From the NCBI GenBank assembly GCA_003160635.1, contig PMLV01000070.1, positions 82,878 through 146,877 of the forward strand: a stretch of DNA of 64,000 nucleotides, given 5' to 3'. Numbering within the stretch: position 1 is the stretch's first letter; the number at the start of each line of letters is the position of its first letter. The notes beneath the pieces are model-generated. The model ran no database searches, was not told the DNA's origin, and saw only the letters and a list, made by a program, of their open reading frames with translations. Of the stretch, positions 38,731 through 47,410 are shown one piece after another. Source of the stretch: Acidimicrobiaceae bacterium (GTDB lineage Bacteria > Actinomycetota > Acidimicrobiia > Acidimicrobiales > RAAP-2). Both the position numbers and the translations under genes were made by a program.

Positions 38731-39252
38731 ATGAGCGACGCACTGAGCTTCCAGATGAATCACGTGGCCCTGAGCATGCTGCCCGGCGAGATAACCGGTG
38801 CACGCCGCCAGGAGCTGCTGGGTTTCTACGAGAAGGTGTTCAACTGGTCCGAATACGTCGAGGACGAGAAGTTCCTCGAAGAGTTCACGCTCGAGCTGGC
38901 CGCTCTGGTGGGGGAGGACGTGCCGGCCCACCCGCCCCTCGTCATGCTCACAGGTTCGGGTCAGTTCATCTTTCTCTACGGGCTGGAGAACGCCATGAAA
39001 GCGACTCCCGTGGACCATTTCGGGTTCGTCGTGGAGAGCGAGGACCAACTGAACGAGATCCTCGAGAAGGCCAAGGAGTACAAGAAGAGCGACGGTGACG
39101 TCGTCATCGTCGACAAGGCGGTCACGTCCTACGACATCGACGAGAGTATCTTGGATCGCATGCCGGGCAAGCAGGTCGATCTGATCAACTGCTACATCGG
39201 CTACCGGATGCCGTTGGCGGTCGAGATCCAGTACTACCGCTGGAATTCGTAA
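38731..39252 (+). CDS. VOC-superfamily (glyoxalase-like) protein
   Basis: MNHVALSMLPGE..LGFYEKVFNWSEY..VDHFGFVVESEDQLNEILEKAKEY. Confidence 0.7.
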   Translation: MSDALSFQMNHVALSMLPGEITGARRQELLGFYEKVFNWSEYVEDEKFLEEFTLELAALVGEDVPAHPPLVMLTGSGQFIFLYGLENAMKATPVDHFGFVVESEDQLNEILEKAKEYKKSDGDVVIVDKAVTSYDIDESILDRMPGKQVDLINCYIGYRMPLAVEIQYYRWNS

Positions 39253-39265
39253 GGGCGCCTCCAGC

Positions 39266-40048
39266 TCAGAATGGGCCGAGATACGCGGTGGCCACCGTGA
39301 TGTGCTGGTTGGCGCTCTCCGAGAGCACGTAGGTCTGGCTCTCGGCCAGGTGTTGCGCCACGAGTCTCCGCGCGTCCACCGCATCGCCGCTCTCAATGGC
39401 CTCGATGATGCGGACGTGAGCCTTCAGCACCCTGACCGCCACCTCATCGTCGTCGAGCTCGGCGTCCCTGAACTCCAACCATGTCGACTCGTGCTGCGAC
39501 CACAGCGACTCCAGCGCGCCGGCCACCAGCGCCAGGGCGGAGTTGCCGCATCCGCTGACGATGGCCTGGTGAAACTGCCGGGCCACCATGCTGAAACCCG
39601 CCGGATCGCCCCTCCTCTCCTCCAATTCCCGGTGCAGATGGTGCAAATGGGGGATCACCGCTTCGCCGCGGTCTTCTCGCTCGGCCGTCTTGGCGGCGCA
39701 CGCCGGCTCCAGCGCGAGCAGCGCCGTGGCGAGGTCCGCCAGCGTGGCGTGCGTCGACTGCAGGATCATACCCAGCGTGTGGGCCGCGGTGGCTGCCGTG
39801 GGCATGTGGACCTCGGCGCCACCCGCGCCGCCGCGACGGGCCGAAATGAGACCCTCCGTCTCGAGGATGCGCATCGCCTCGCGCACCGATGGCTTGCTGA
39901 CCCGAAAGTCGTCGGCCAGGTCGTCCACCTTGGGCAGCATGTCGCCGTCGACCAATTGTCCGTCGAGGATGCGATGGCGGATCTCGTTGGCGATCATCTC
40001 GGCCACGCGAGGCCGGCTCATCTGACGGCGGCGGGGAGCAGGTTCCAT
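39266..40048 (-). CDS. FadR/GntR-family transcriptional regulator
   Basis: RVAEMIANEIRHRILDGQLVDGDMLPKVDDLADDFRVSKPSVREAMRILETEGLISARRG. Confidence 0.9.
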   Translation of the reverse strand: MEPAPRRRQMSRPRVAEMIANEIRHRILDGQLVDGDMLPKVDDLADDFRVSKPSVREAMRILETEGLISARRGGAGGAEVHMPTAATAAHTLGMILQSTHATLADLATALLALEPACAAKTAEREDRGEAVIPHLHHLHRELEERRGDPAGFSMVARQFHQAIVSGCGNSALALVAGALESLWSQHESTWLEFRDAELDDDEVAVRVLKAHVRIIEAIESGDAVDARRLVAQHLAESQTYVLSESANQHITVATAYLGPF

Positions 40049-40052
40049 CGCG

Positions 40053-41540
40053 TCAATCGATCCGGGCCAGGTTGAGCCCGTCCTTGGGCGTGAGGGTGAC
40101 CGTGCGCCCGATCAGCTCGGTCGCCTCGGCCTCCGCCAGGGCATCATCCCCACCGTCGAGGCGCGCATAGCAGCGGGCCACTCCGGGAAGGTCGCACACC
40201 AGGAGGCCGGATGTCGGCGCCCCGTCCCGGCCGTGCAGCACGCCGTAGGTGGCGACGGTCGCCGGACCCTGGGGAGGAGTATCGACCACGGGGGTGCGCA
40301 GAGGGTGTGGCGCCGGCACAGCCGACGGGCGCGGTCCCGGCTCGGTGGACCACAGGGCATAGGCGTGCTTTTGCATGTGCATCCCGAGAGCGCTGACGAG
40401 ACCGACGGACCCGGGATCTGTCCGGAGGGTCTCGACCATGGCGGCGAGCGAGTGTGTCACGTAATCGGAGCCCGGGCCGCCGTGGTACGCCAGTCCGCCT
40501 GTCCGGGTCACCCCCCGCGGGTCGTCCACGGCCAGGCCGAGTGTGTCGAGTGCGAAGCCGACGGGGCTGGGGAAACACGAATAGAAGTCGAAATACGCGA
40601 TCTCGTCGAGGCCGATCCCGGCACTCTCCAGCGCGGAGCGCGCGGCGGCTGCCATGGCCGGCGAGCGCCACAGGTCGGGGTGCTCGGCCACGTGTTCGGG
40701 GTCTTCCGCGTAGCCCCACCCCCGCAGGTAGACCCTCTTGTCCTCGGCGACGCCCAGCGCATCGGCCTTGGCCGCGCTGGCCAGCAGCAGCCCGGCCGCC
40801 ATGTCGACGTCCATGATGGCGACCATGAATTTGGTGTACGGGTACGACACCATCCGGTTGTCGGCGGTCGGGGTGATGATCTCGTCGACCGAGCGGGCGA
40901 TCGGGAACCAGGCATGCGGGCTGGCGGCCGCCACCTCGGTCATCCGCGCCAGCACGCGGCCGAGCTGGGCGCGGTGCGCGTCGAGCTCGCGACCCAGATG
41001 GGCCCGGCGCGCGTTGTCGAAGAGCGCGAAGGTGAGAAAGGCCTCGTGGACCGAATGGCTGATCTCGGAAGGAAAGAAGTCCAAGTTCATCGGGAAGGGC
41101 CGCGGCTCGCCCGGCGGGTACGACCACTGAGGCTCGGCCCCCGCCATCTTCAACCGGCGGACGGTGGCGAGGGCCTCCGCGCCGACGATCAGGGTCAGGT
41201 CGAGGTCGCCTCGCCAGATGTGCTCCGCCGCGTCGACGGCCAGCGTCTGCGGCACCGTTCCACCGATGCCCGAGTACGCCCGCCGGGCGGGGGAGGCGCC
41301 CAGGCGATCGGCCAGGCGGGCCGGCGCGTCGTCGTACTGCCACGACTGCGAGTAGACGATGTCGATGCCGTCGAGCTGCGCCACGGCGCCGGGCACCCCG
41401 GCGTCGGCCGCCGCCGCCCGGGCCATCTCCTCCCACATGGCGAGGGGCTCCGGCGCGCCTTCGGGGGCGTCGGCGGGATGCCAGGTCCGGCGGGCCACGC
41501 CGATGATGCACGGCGTGCGGGGGTCTGCAGCTGTGGTCAT
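40053..41540 (-). CDS. thiolase-like protein with C-terminal OB-type extension (TLP1-like)
   Basis: CIIGVARRTWHPADAPEG..; C-terminal VATYGVLHGRDGAPTSGLLVCDLPGVARCYARLDGG. Confidence 0.8.
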   Translation of the reverse strand: MTTAADPRTPCIIGVARRTWHPADAPEGAPEPLAMWEEMARAAAADAGVPGAVAQLDGIDIVYSQSWQYDDAPARLADRLGASPARRAYSGIGGTVPQTLAVDAAEHIWRGDLDLTLIVGAEALATVRRLKMAGAEPQWSYPPGEPRPFPMNLDFFPSEISHSVHEAFLTFALFDNARRAHLGRELDAHRAQLGRVLARMTEVAAASPHAWFPIARSVDEIITPTADNRMVSYPYTKFMVAIMDVDMAAGLLLASAAKADALGVAEDKRVYLRGWGYAEDPEHVAEHPDLWRSPAMAAAARSALESAGIGLDEIAYFDFYSCFPSPVGFALDTLGLAVDDPRGVTRTGGLAYHGGPGSDYVTHSLAAMVETLRTDPGSVGLVSALGMHMQKHAYALWSTEPGPRPSAVPAPHPLRTPVVDTPPQGPATVATYGVLHGRDGAPTSGLLVCDLPGVARCYARLDGGDDALAEAEATELIGRTVTLTPKDGLNLARID

Positions 41541-41601
41541 GGGAGTGCGGTCATCTCCTTCGGTACGGGGCTCACGAGGTAGGCGCTTTGAGCCCTCGAG
41601 A

Positions 41602-42210
41602 TCAAGTGGAGGAAGGCCCGAGGAGCCGCGCGATCTCGTTGGCCCGCTCGGCCAAGACCGAAGGCATGTCGCGGTCGCCTTCCCCGCCGACGCCCGCCGC
41701 GTACTGCACGAAGATCCCGACCACCATCGCCGTCAACAGGTGGGCCACAGCCGATGCCCCGGCCCGCTCGTCCAGATCCGGGCGGTGGGTGACGATCCAC
41801 TCCGCGAGCGCAGCCTCGAAGGTCGTGAAGAGATCGACGCCCACCGCGCGCGCCGTCTCCTCGCCTCGCATGGCCTCGCCCGCCATGAGCCGCACGAAAT
41901 CCTCGACGTCGAACATGGAGACGAGGATGTCGGTCAGCACCGCAGCCAGCGCAGACTCGGTCGCTGGGCCGGCGGCCGGCTTGGGGCCCGCTTCCCACTC
42001 CAGGAAATAGCCCCGTTCGACGAGTACGGCTTCGAGGAGCTCTCGTTTGGAAGGGAAGTAGTGGTAGAGGGAAGCGACATTGAGGCCGGCCGCCGCGGCC
42101 AGATCGCGCATGCTGGTGCCGTCAACCCCCTTTTGCGACATCAATGAGAGGGAGACCTGCAGGATCCGATGTCTCGTCGACGATCCTTCGCCCTGGTCCG
42201 CGTTCGCCAT
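41602..42210 (-). CDS. TetR-family transcriptional regulator
   Basis: TRHRILQVSLSLMSQKGVDGTSMRDLAAAAGLNVASLYHYFPSKRELLEAVL. Confidence 0.92.
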   Translation of the reverse strand: MANADQGEGSSTRHRILQVSLSLMSQKGVDGTSMRDLAAAAGLNVASLYHYFPSKRELLEAVLVERGYFLEWEAGPKPAAGPATESALAAVLTDILVSMFDVEDFVRLMAGEAMRGEETARAVGVDLFTTFEAALAEWIVTHRPDLDERAGASAVAHLLTAMVVGIFVQYAAGVGGEGDRDMPSVLAERANEIARLLGPSST

Positions 42211-42266
42211 TACCCCATTCTCGGTGTTTCTGGTCCCGCCGTCGAACACGGCCCCGCCGTCGCTCC

Positions 42267-42280
42267 CAAACGAACGTTTG
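42267..42280. promoter_or_regulatory. inverted repeat CAAACG-AA-CGTTTG, candidate TetR operator
   Basis: Exact 6-bp arms between the divergent TetR and P450 genes. Confidence 0.5.
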
Positions 42281-42350
42281 ATAGCATGACCCCAGCGTCA
42301 CATTTCTGGGACAGATGGAGCTGCCGACGCTGCCAGAGAGAGGGAGCCCC

Positions 42351-43592
42351 ATGGCCATCACCGAGAGCAGGCCGGTCACCGTCGTTCCGTTCGATCCTTT
42401 CGAGCTCAAGGACGTGGTGTCGGGTGACATCCGCGACCCGTACCCCAGGATGCACGAGTTGCGCCGGCAGTCGCCGGTCCATAGCGGTCCGATCGACCTC
42501 GGAGATGGCGCGCCACCCGCGGATCCGCACCGTCCACCACCGATCACCGTGCTGGGCTTCGACGAGGTGGTCCAGGTGCTGCGGGATAACGAGACGTATT
42601 CCTCGGGCATCTACGAAGGCGTGATCGGTCAGGTCATGGGTCGCACGATCTTGCAGATGGACGAGCCTGAACACCGCGTCGCCCGCGCCATGGTCTCGCC
42701 CAGCTTTCGCTCAAAGGTGCTCGCACATTGGGAAGAGAGCCTGGTCACGGTGGTCGTGAACGAACTGATCGACACCTTCATCGATCGGGGTCGCGCCGAT
42801 CTGGTGCGTGAGGTGACGTTCAATTTTCCGGCGCAAGTGATCGCCCACATCCTCGGGTTGCCGCGGGCCGACTATCCGAGCTTCCAGCGTTGGGCCCTTG
42901 AGCTGACCAGCGTGACGGCCAATTGGGAACGGGGCATCGCCGCCTCCGCATCGTTGCGCGACTACTTCGCCGGGGTCATGGCAGAGCGGCGGGTGACGCC
43001 GGGCGACGACCTGATCAGTGACCTCGTACGGGTCGAAGTGGATGGGGCGATGTTGCACGACGAGGAGATCTACTCCTTCCTGCGCCTTCTCCTTCCCGCC
43101 GGGGTCGAAACGACGTACCGGGCCACCGGCAACCTCCTGTGTGCGCTGTTGCGCGATCGCACCCAATTCGAGGCCCTCTTCGCCGACCGCTCCCTCTTCC
43201 CGCAGGCCTTCGAGGAGTCGTTGCGTTGGGAGCCGCCGGTCACCGTCATCCTGCGACGGGCCACACGTGACGCGGAGCTGGCCGGCGTGACCGTCGGCGC
43301 CGGAGCCGATGTGGCGCTCCTGCTCGGGGCGGCCAATCGGGACGAGGGGCGCTACGTCGATCCGGATCGGTATGACATGTTCCGCCCGGCACGTCAGCAT
43401 CTCGGCTTCGGGTTCGGCGTCCATGTCTGCCTCGGCATGCACCTCGCCCGCATGGAGTCGCGTATCGCGCTCAACACCCTCTTCGATCGACTCGGCCCCT
43501 TTGCGCTGGATCCTGCGGCGCAGGCTCCCCACATCGAGGGGTTGGCGTTCCGCTCTCCCTTGTCGTTGCCGGTGACCTTCGCGGCGGGTTGA
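42351..43592 (+). CDS. cytochrome P450
   Basis: FGFGVHVCLGMHLARME heme loop; FLRLLLPAGVETTYR I-helix; ESLRWEPP ExxR. Confidence 0.95.
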   Translation: MAITESRPVTVVPFDPFELKDVVSGDIRDPYPRMHELRRQSPVHSGPIDLGDGAPPADPHRPPPITVLGFDEVVQVLRDNETYSSGIYEGVIGQVMGRTILQMDEPEHRVARAMVSPSFRSKVLAHWEESLVTVVVNELIDTFIDRGRADLVREVTFNFPAQVIAHILGLPRADYPSFQRWALELTSVTANWERGIAASASLRDYFAGVMAERRVTPGDDLISDLVRVEVDGAMLHDEEIYSFLRLLLPAGVETTYRATGNLLCALLRDRTQFEALFADRSLFPQAFEESLRWEPPVTVILRRATRDAELAGVTVGAGADVALLLGAANRDEGRYVDPDRYDMFRPARQHLGFGFGVHVCLGMHLARMESRIALNTLFDRLGPFALDPAAQAPHIEGLAFRSPLSLPVTFAAG

Positions 43593-43625
43593 CGCATTCG
43601 TCGTGCGGAGGGATAGCGTCGTCCA

Positions 43626-44795
43626 ATGACCCGACGTCGGAGCCCTCTCCAAGATGCGGCGGCGATCGTCGGCATCGGGCAGACCGAATTTGCCAAGCAG
43701 ATCAACCGCTCCGAGTCCCAACTAGCGGCGGAAGCCGTTGTCGCCGCGTTGGCCGATGCCGGCCTCACACCAGGCGAGGTCGACGGCTTGTCCTCGTACA
43801 CGTTGGAGACCACCGACGAGGTCACCCTGGCCAAAGCCATAGGGGCAGGCGACATCACGTATTTCTCCCAGGTGGGGTACGGCGGCGGCGCCGGCTGCGC
43901 CACGGTCGGGCACGCCGCCATGGCGATTGCCACCGGTCAGGCCGAAGTGGTCGTGGCCTGGAGGTCGCGCAAGCGCGGCGCGGCCGGGTCGCGGCCGTGG
44001 GCGGCCGCGCCTACCGGACTGCCCATGCAGGGACAATGGACCCGACCCTCGGGTCTGCTCCGTCCGGTCGACGAGGTGGCGATGCTGGCTCGCCGTTACA
44101 TGTACGAGTACGGAGCGACGCGTGCCCACCTGGCCGAGGTCGCCATGGCGATACGAGCCCACGCCAACCGCAATCCGGCCGCGTTGATGCATGACAGGAC
44201 GATGTCGCTGGACGACTACATGGCGTCGCGCTTCATCTCCGAGCCGCTCTGCCTCTTCGACAATTGCCTCGAGACAGATGGCGCCTTGGCGGTCGTCCTC
44301 GTCCCGGCGGCCCGAGCGAAGGACTGCCCACACCCCCCCGCCCTGGTGCATGCCTTCGGGCAGGGATTGAACCGCCAGCACGAGACGATGGTGAATTACT
44401 ACTCCGATGACCCGCTGATGGGCCCGGCTTGGGCCTGTGCGCAGAAGCTGTGGTCGCAGTCCGAGCTCGGGCCGCAGGACGTGGACGTGGCGCAGATCTA
44501 CGACGCCTTCACCCCGCTGATCCTCCTCTCCTTGGAGGGGTACGGGTTCTGCCGGCGCGGCGAGGCAGGCGACTTCGTGGCTGAGGGCAACCTGCGCTGG
44601 GGCAGCGGCTCGCTTCCCACCAATACATCGGGTGGGGGCTTGTCCGAGGCCTATGTGCACGGATTCAACCTCATTACCGAAGGCGTGCGCCAGGTGCGCG
44701 GCACCTCCACCTGTCAGGTCGAGGGTGCGACAAACTGCCTGGTGACTTCGGGAGAAGGCGTGCCGACGAGTGCGATCCTGTTGCGAGCCGGTTGA
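43626..44795 (+). CDS. thiolase-like protein (paralogue of 22763..23971)
   Basis: AAIVGIGQTEFAKQI..QIYDAFTPLILLSLEGYGFCRRGEAG..NTSGGGLSEAYVHG. Confidence 0.88.
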   Translation: MTRRRSPLQDAAAIVGIGQTEFAKQINRSESQLAAEAVVAALADAGLTPGEVDGLSSYTLETTDEVTLAKAIGAGDITYFSQVGYGGGAGCATVGHAAMAIATGQAEVVVAWRSRKRGAAGSRPWAAAPTGLPMQGQWTRPSGLLRPVDEVAMLARRYMYEYGATRAHLAEVAMAIRAHANRNPAALMHDRTMSLDDYMASRFISEPLCLFDNCLETDGALAVVLVPAARAKDCPHPPALVHAFGQGLNRQHETMVNYYSDDPLMGPAWACAQKLWSQSELGPQDVDVAQIYDAFTPLILLSLEGYGFCRRGEAGDFVAEGNLRWGSGSLPTNTSGGGLSEAYVHGFNLITEGVRQVRGTSTCQVEGATNCLVTSGEGVPTSAILLRAG

Positions 44796-44827
44796 GCGCG
44801 AGGCCGGGGGAGAGGCGATGAGGCACC

Positions 44828-45061
44828 ATGAGTGATCCGATCGAGATCGTGATCGACGAGGGACGATGCATGGGCTCGGGGAACTGCGTGTTCTGGGCCC
44901 CCGGGACATTCGATCTCGGCGAGGAAGGCCATGCGGTCGTCCTTGATGCGGCCGCGACCGACGAGGCGCGGTTGCGCATCGCGGCCGAAGGTTGTCCTGT
45001 CGGCGCCATCTCGTTGTCGAGAGACGGGGTTGCCATTGTCCCGGGAGAGACGGAGGGCTGA
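44828..45061 (+). CDS. small 3Fe-4S-type ferredoxin
   Basis: IDEGRCMGSGNCVFWAPGTFDL..AAEGCPVGAISL. Confidence 0.92.
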   Translation: MSDPIEIVIDEGRCMGSGNCVFWAPGTFDLGEEGHAVVLDAAATDEARLRIAAEGCPVGAISLSRDGVAIVPGETEG

Positions 45062-47250
45062 TGCCAATAGCGGTGAGCGAAGAACACGAAGCGCTGCGCC
45101 TCGGTGTGGTGCGTTGGTTGCAGAATCACTGCCCACCCACCGAGCCGCGGGCGGCGGCCGAATCGACGACGGACGACCTTCCCCCGGTGTGGGAGAAGAT
45201 GGTTGCCCAAGGTTGGCTCGGGCTCCATGTGCCAGAGGCCGACGGTGGGCAAGGCTTCGGTCTGAGTGAACTTGCCGTCGTCCTCGAAGAGCTCGGGTAC
45301 GCCCTCTTCCCCGGCCCTGTCCTGCCCACCGTGGTGGCGGCAGCCGTGATCTCGCGGCACGGAAGTGCTGCGCAACGGGCCCGCTACCTGCCCGGTCTGT
45401 TGGACGGCTCCGCGCCCGCCGCGGTCGCCCTCGGCACCGAGTCGATCAGGCGGTCGGAGAGCGGCGCATCGCGGGTGAGCGGGTCACTGCGCCCCGTGCT
45501 CGGATTGGCGACGGCCTCCGTGCTGCTCGCGCCGATGGAGGAGGGTGGCTGGTGCGTGCTCGACCCTCGTGACGCCGACACGGCGTCCCTCCCCGCGCTC
45601 GATGCCACCCGGAGCCTCGGTCAGGCCGTGTTCACCGATGCCGCCCTCCCACCCGATGCGTTGCTGCCCGAGGTGACAACCGAGGAAGTGCGCAATCTGG
45701 CCTTGGTCATGGCGGCGGCCGAGGGAACCGGCGTGGCCCGCTGGTGCCTCGACACGGCGTCCGAGTACGCCAAGGTGCGCGTGCAGTTCGGCCGACCCAT
45801 CGGTCAATTCCAGGCGATCAAGCACGCCCTGGCCGACATGCTGGTCGCCGTGGAGCAGTGTGCCGCCGTCGCATGGGATGCCGCGACGGTGTGGAGCGGT
45901 GACAGCGCCGAAGGCGAACGGGCGCTCAGTGCGCAGGTGGCCGGAGCCCTCACCCTCGATGCAGCAGCGCACTGCGCCAAGCAGTGTGTCCAGATTCTCG
46001 GTGGCATCGGCTTCTCCTGGGAGCACGATGCCCACTTCTATCTGAAGCGGGCCATGGCCACCCGACTGCTCCTCGCCGGGGGCGAACGTCTCGAAGAGAA
46101 CGTGGCCCGGTTGGCCCTCGCGGGGAGCCGGCGCAGCCTCTCGGCCGATCTCCCGCCCGAAGCCGAAACCCGCCGGGCCGCGCTGCGGCCGTTGGTAGAG
46201 CAGGTGGCGGCGCAGGAAGGGGCGGCGCAGAGGGCGGCGCTGGTCGAGACAGGTCTGCTCATGCCCCACTGGCCGCCCCCATGGGGCCGCTCGGCGGATC
46301 CGTTGGACCAGTTGGTTCTGGACGAGGAGATGGCGGCGGCCGGCGTCTTCCGACCGCACCTCGCCGTGGGCGCCTGGGCGCTCCCGACCATCATCGCCTA
46401 CGGCACTGAAGAGCAACAGGAGCGGTGGGTGCGCCCGACGCTGCTCGGACAGCTTGCGTGGTGCCAACTCTTCAGCGAGCCCGGTGCCGGTTCGGACCTG
46501 GCCGCCTTGAGCACCCGGGCGGAGTCGGTCGAGGGCGGGTGGATCCTCAATGGCCAAAAGGTCTGGACCTCGCTGGCCATGCAGGCGGACTACGGGATCT
46601 GCCTGGCCCGTTCCGACCCGGACGCGTCCAAGCACGCCGGCATCACCTACTTCATCGTCGACATGCACACCGAAGGCATCGACATCCGGCCCCTGCGCGA
46701 GCTCACGGGCGCCGCCATGTTCAACGAGGTGTTCTTCACCGACGTCTTCGTGCCCGATGACGCGGTGATCGGGCAGCCCGGCGACGGTTGGCGCATCGGC
46801 CGCACCACACTGTCCAACGAGCGAGTGTCGATGTCGTCCGGAGCGGCGTTCGGCAACGGTGTCGAGTTGCTGCTGCGTACCGTCGAGCGTCGGGGAGCGG
46901 ACGATGCGCCGGTGCGATTGGCCGAGCTCGGGCACCTTCTGGTCGAAGCACAATCCCTCGCCGTCCTGAGCCTCCGCTCGACCTTGCGCACGCTGTCCGG
47001 GGTCGATCCGGGAAGCGGGGCCAGCGTCCGCAAGCTCCTCGGGGTCGAGCATGAGCAGCGCGTGCAGGAGATGGGCATGGCGCTGTACGGGGCGGATGGT
47101 GCTGTCCTCGACGGCGAGGCACAACGGTGGGAGGAGGGGTTCCTGTCCACCCGGTGCCTGACCATCGCGGGCGGGACCAGCGAGGTGCAGCGCAATGTCA
47201 TCGCCGAGCGCATGCTCGGGCAACCGCGGGATCCTGAGCCCGGTCAATGA
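45061..47250 (+). CDS. fused two-domain acyl-CoA dehydrogenase
   Basis: N-half ..YAKVRVQFGRPIGQFQAIKHALADM..YLKRAMATR; C-half ..CQLFSEPGAGSDLAALSTRAES..TIAGGTSEVQRNVIAERMLGQPRDPEP. Confidence 0.92.
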   Translation: MPIAVSEEHEALRLGVVRWLQNHCPPTEPRAAAESTTDDLPPVWEKMVAQGWLGLHVPEADGGQGFGLSELAVVLEELGYALFPGPVLPTVVAAAVISRHGSAAQRARYLPGLLDGSAPAAVALGTESIRRSESGASRVSGSLRPVLGLATASVLLAPMEEGGWCVLDPRDADTASLPALDATRSLGQAVFTDAALPPDALLPEVTTEEVRNLALVMAAAEGTGVARWCLDTASEYAKVRVQFGRPIGQFQAIKHALADMLVAVEQCAAVAWDAATVWSGDSAEGERALSAQVAGALTLDAAAHCAKQCVQILGGIGFSWEHDAHFYLKRAMATRLLLAGGERLEENVARLALAGSRRSLSADLPPEAETRRAALRPLVEQVAAQEGAAQRAALVETGLLMPHWPPPWGRSADPLDQLVLDEEMAAAGVFRPHLAVGAWALPTIIAYGTEEQQERWVRPTLLGQLAWCQLFSEPGAGSDLAALSTRAESVEGGWILNGQKVWTSLAMQADYGICLARSDPDASKHAGITYFIVDMHTEGIDIRPLRELTGAAMFNEVFFTDVFVPDDAVIGQPGDGWRIGRTTLSNERVSMSSGAAFGNGVELLLRTVERRGADDAPVRLAELGHLLVEAQSLAVLSLRSTLRTLSGVDPGSGASVRKLLGVEHEQRVQEMGMALYGADGAVLDGEAQRWEEGFLSTRCLTIAGGTSEVQRNVIAERMLGQPRDPEPGQ

Positions 47251-47410
47251 GGCGTCCGCGTTCGCCGGCACGGCCGACACCAGGGTGGGATCGGGGACTC
47301 GCCGCGCTCTGACACGCGTGTCATAGTTGGTCCGTTCGGGGCCTGCGTCCCGCAGCGGGGCACGACAGGGGTCGAGTGAGCGCTCGACCTCCCAGGGGGG
47401 TGAATTGTCG

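Noticed and set aside
40144-41511. 455-aa minus-strand ORF in another frame of the thiolase
   Set aside because: Arg/Gly-rich alternative frame of the well-supported thiolase-like CDS.
40233-41582. 449-aa plus-strand ORF
   Set aside because: Antisense to the thiolase-like CDS; no recognisable domain.
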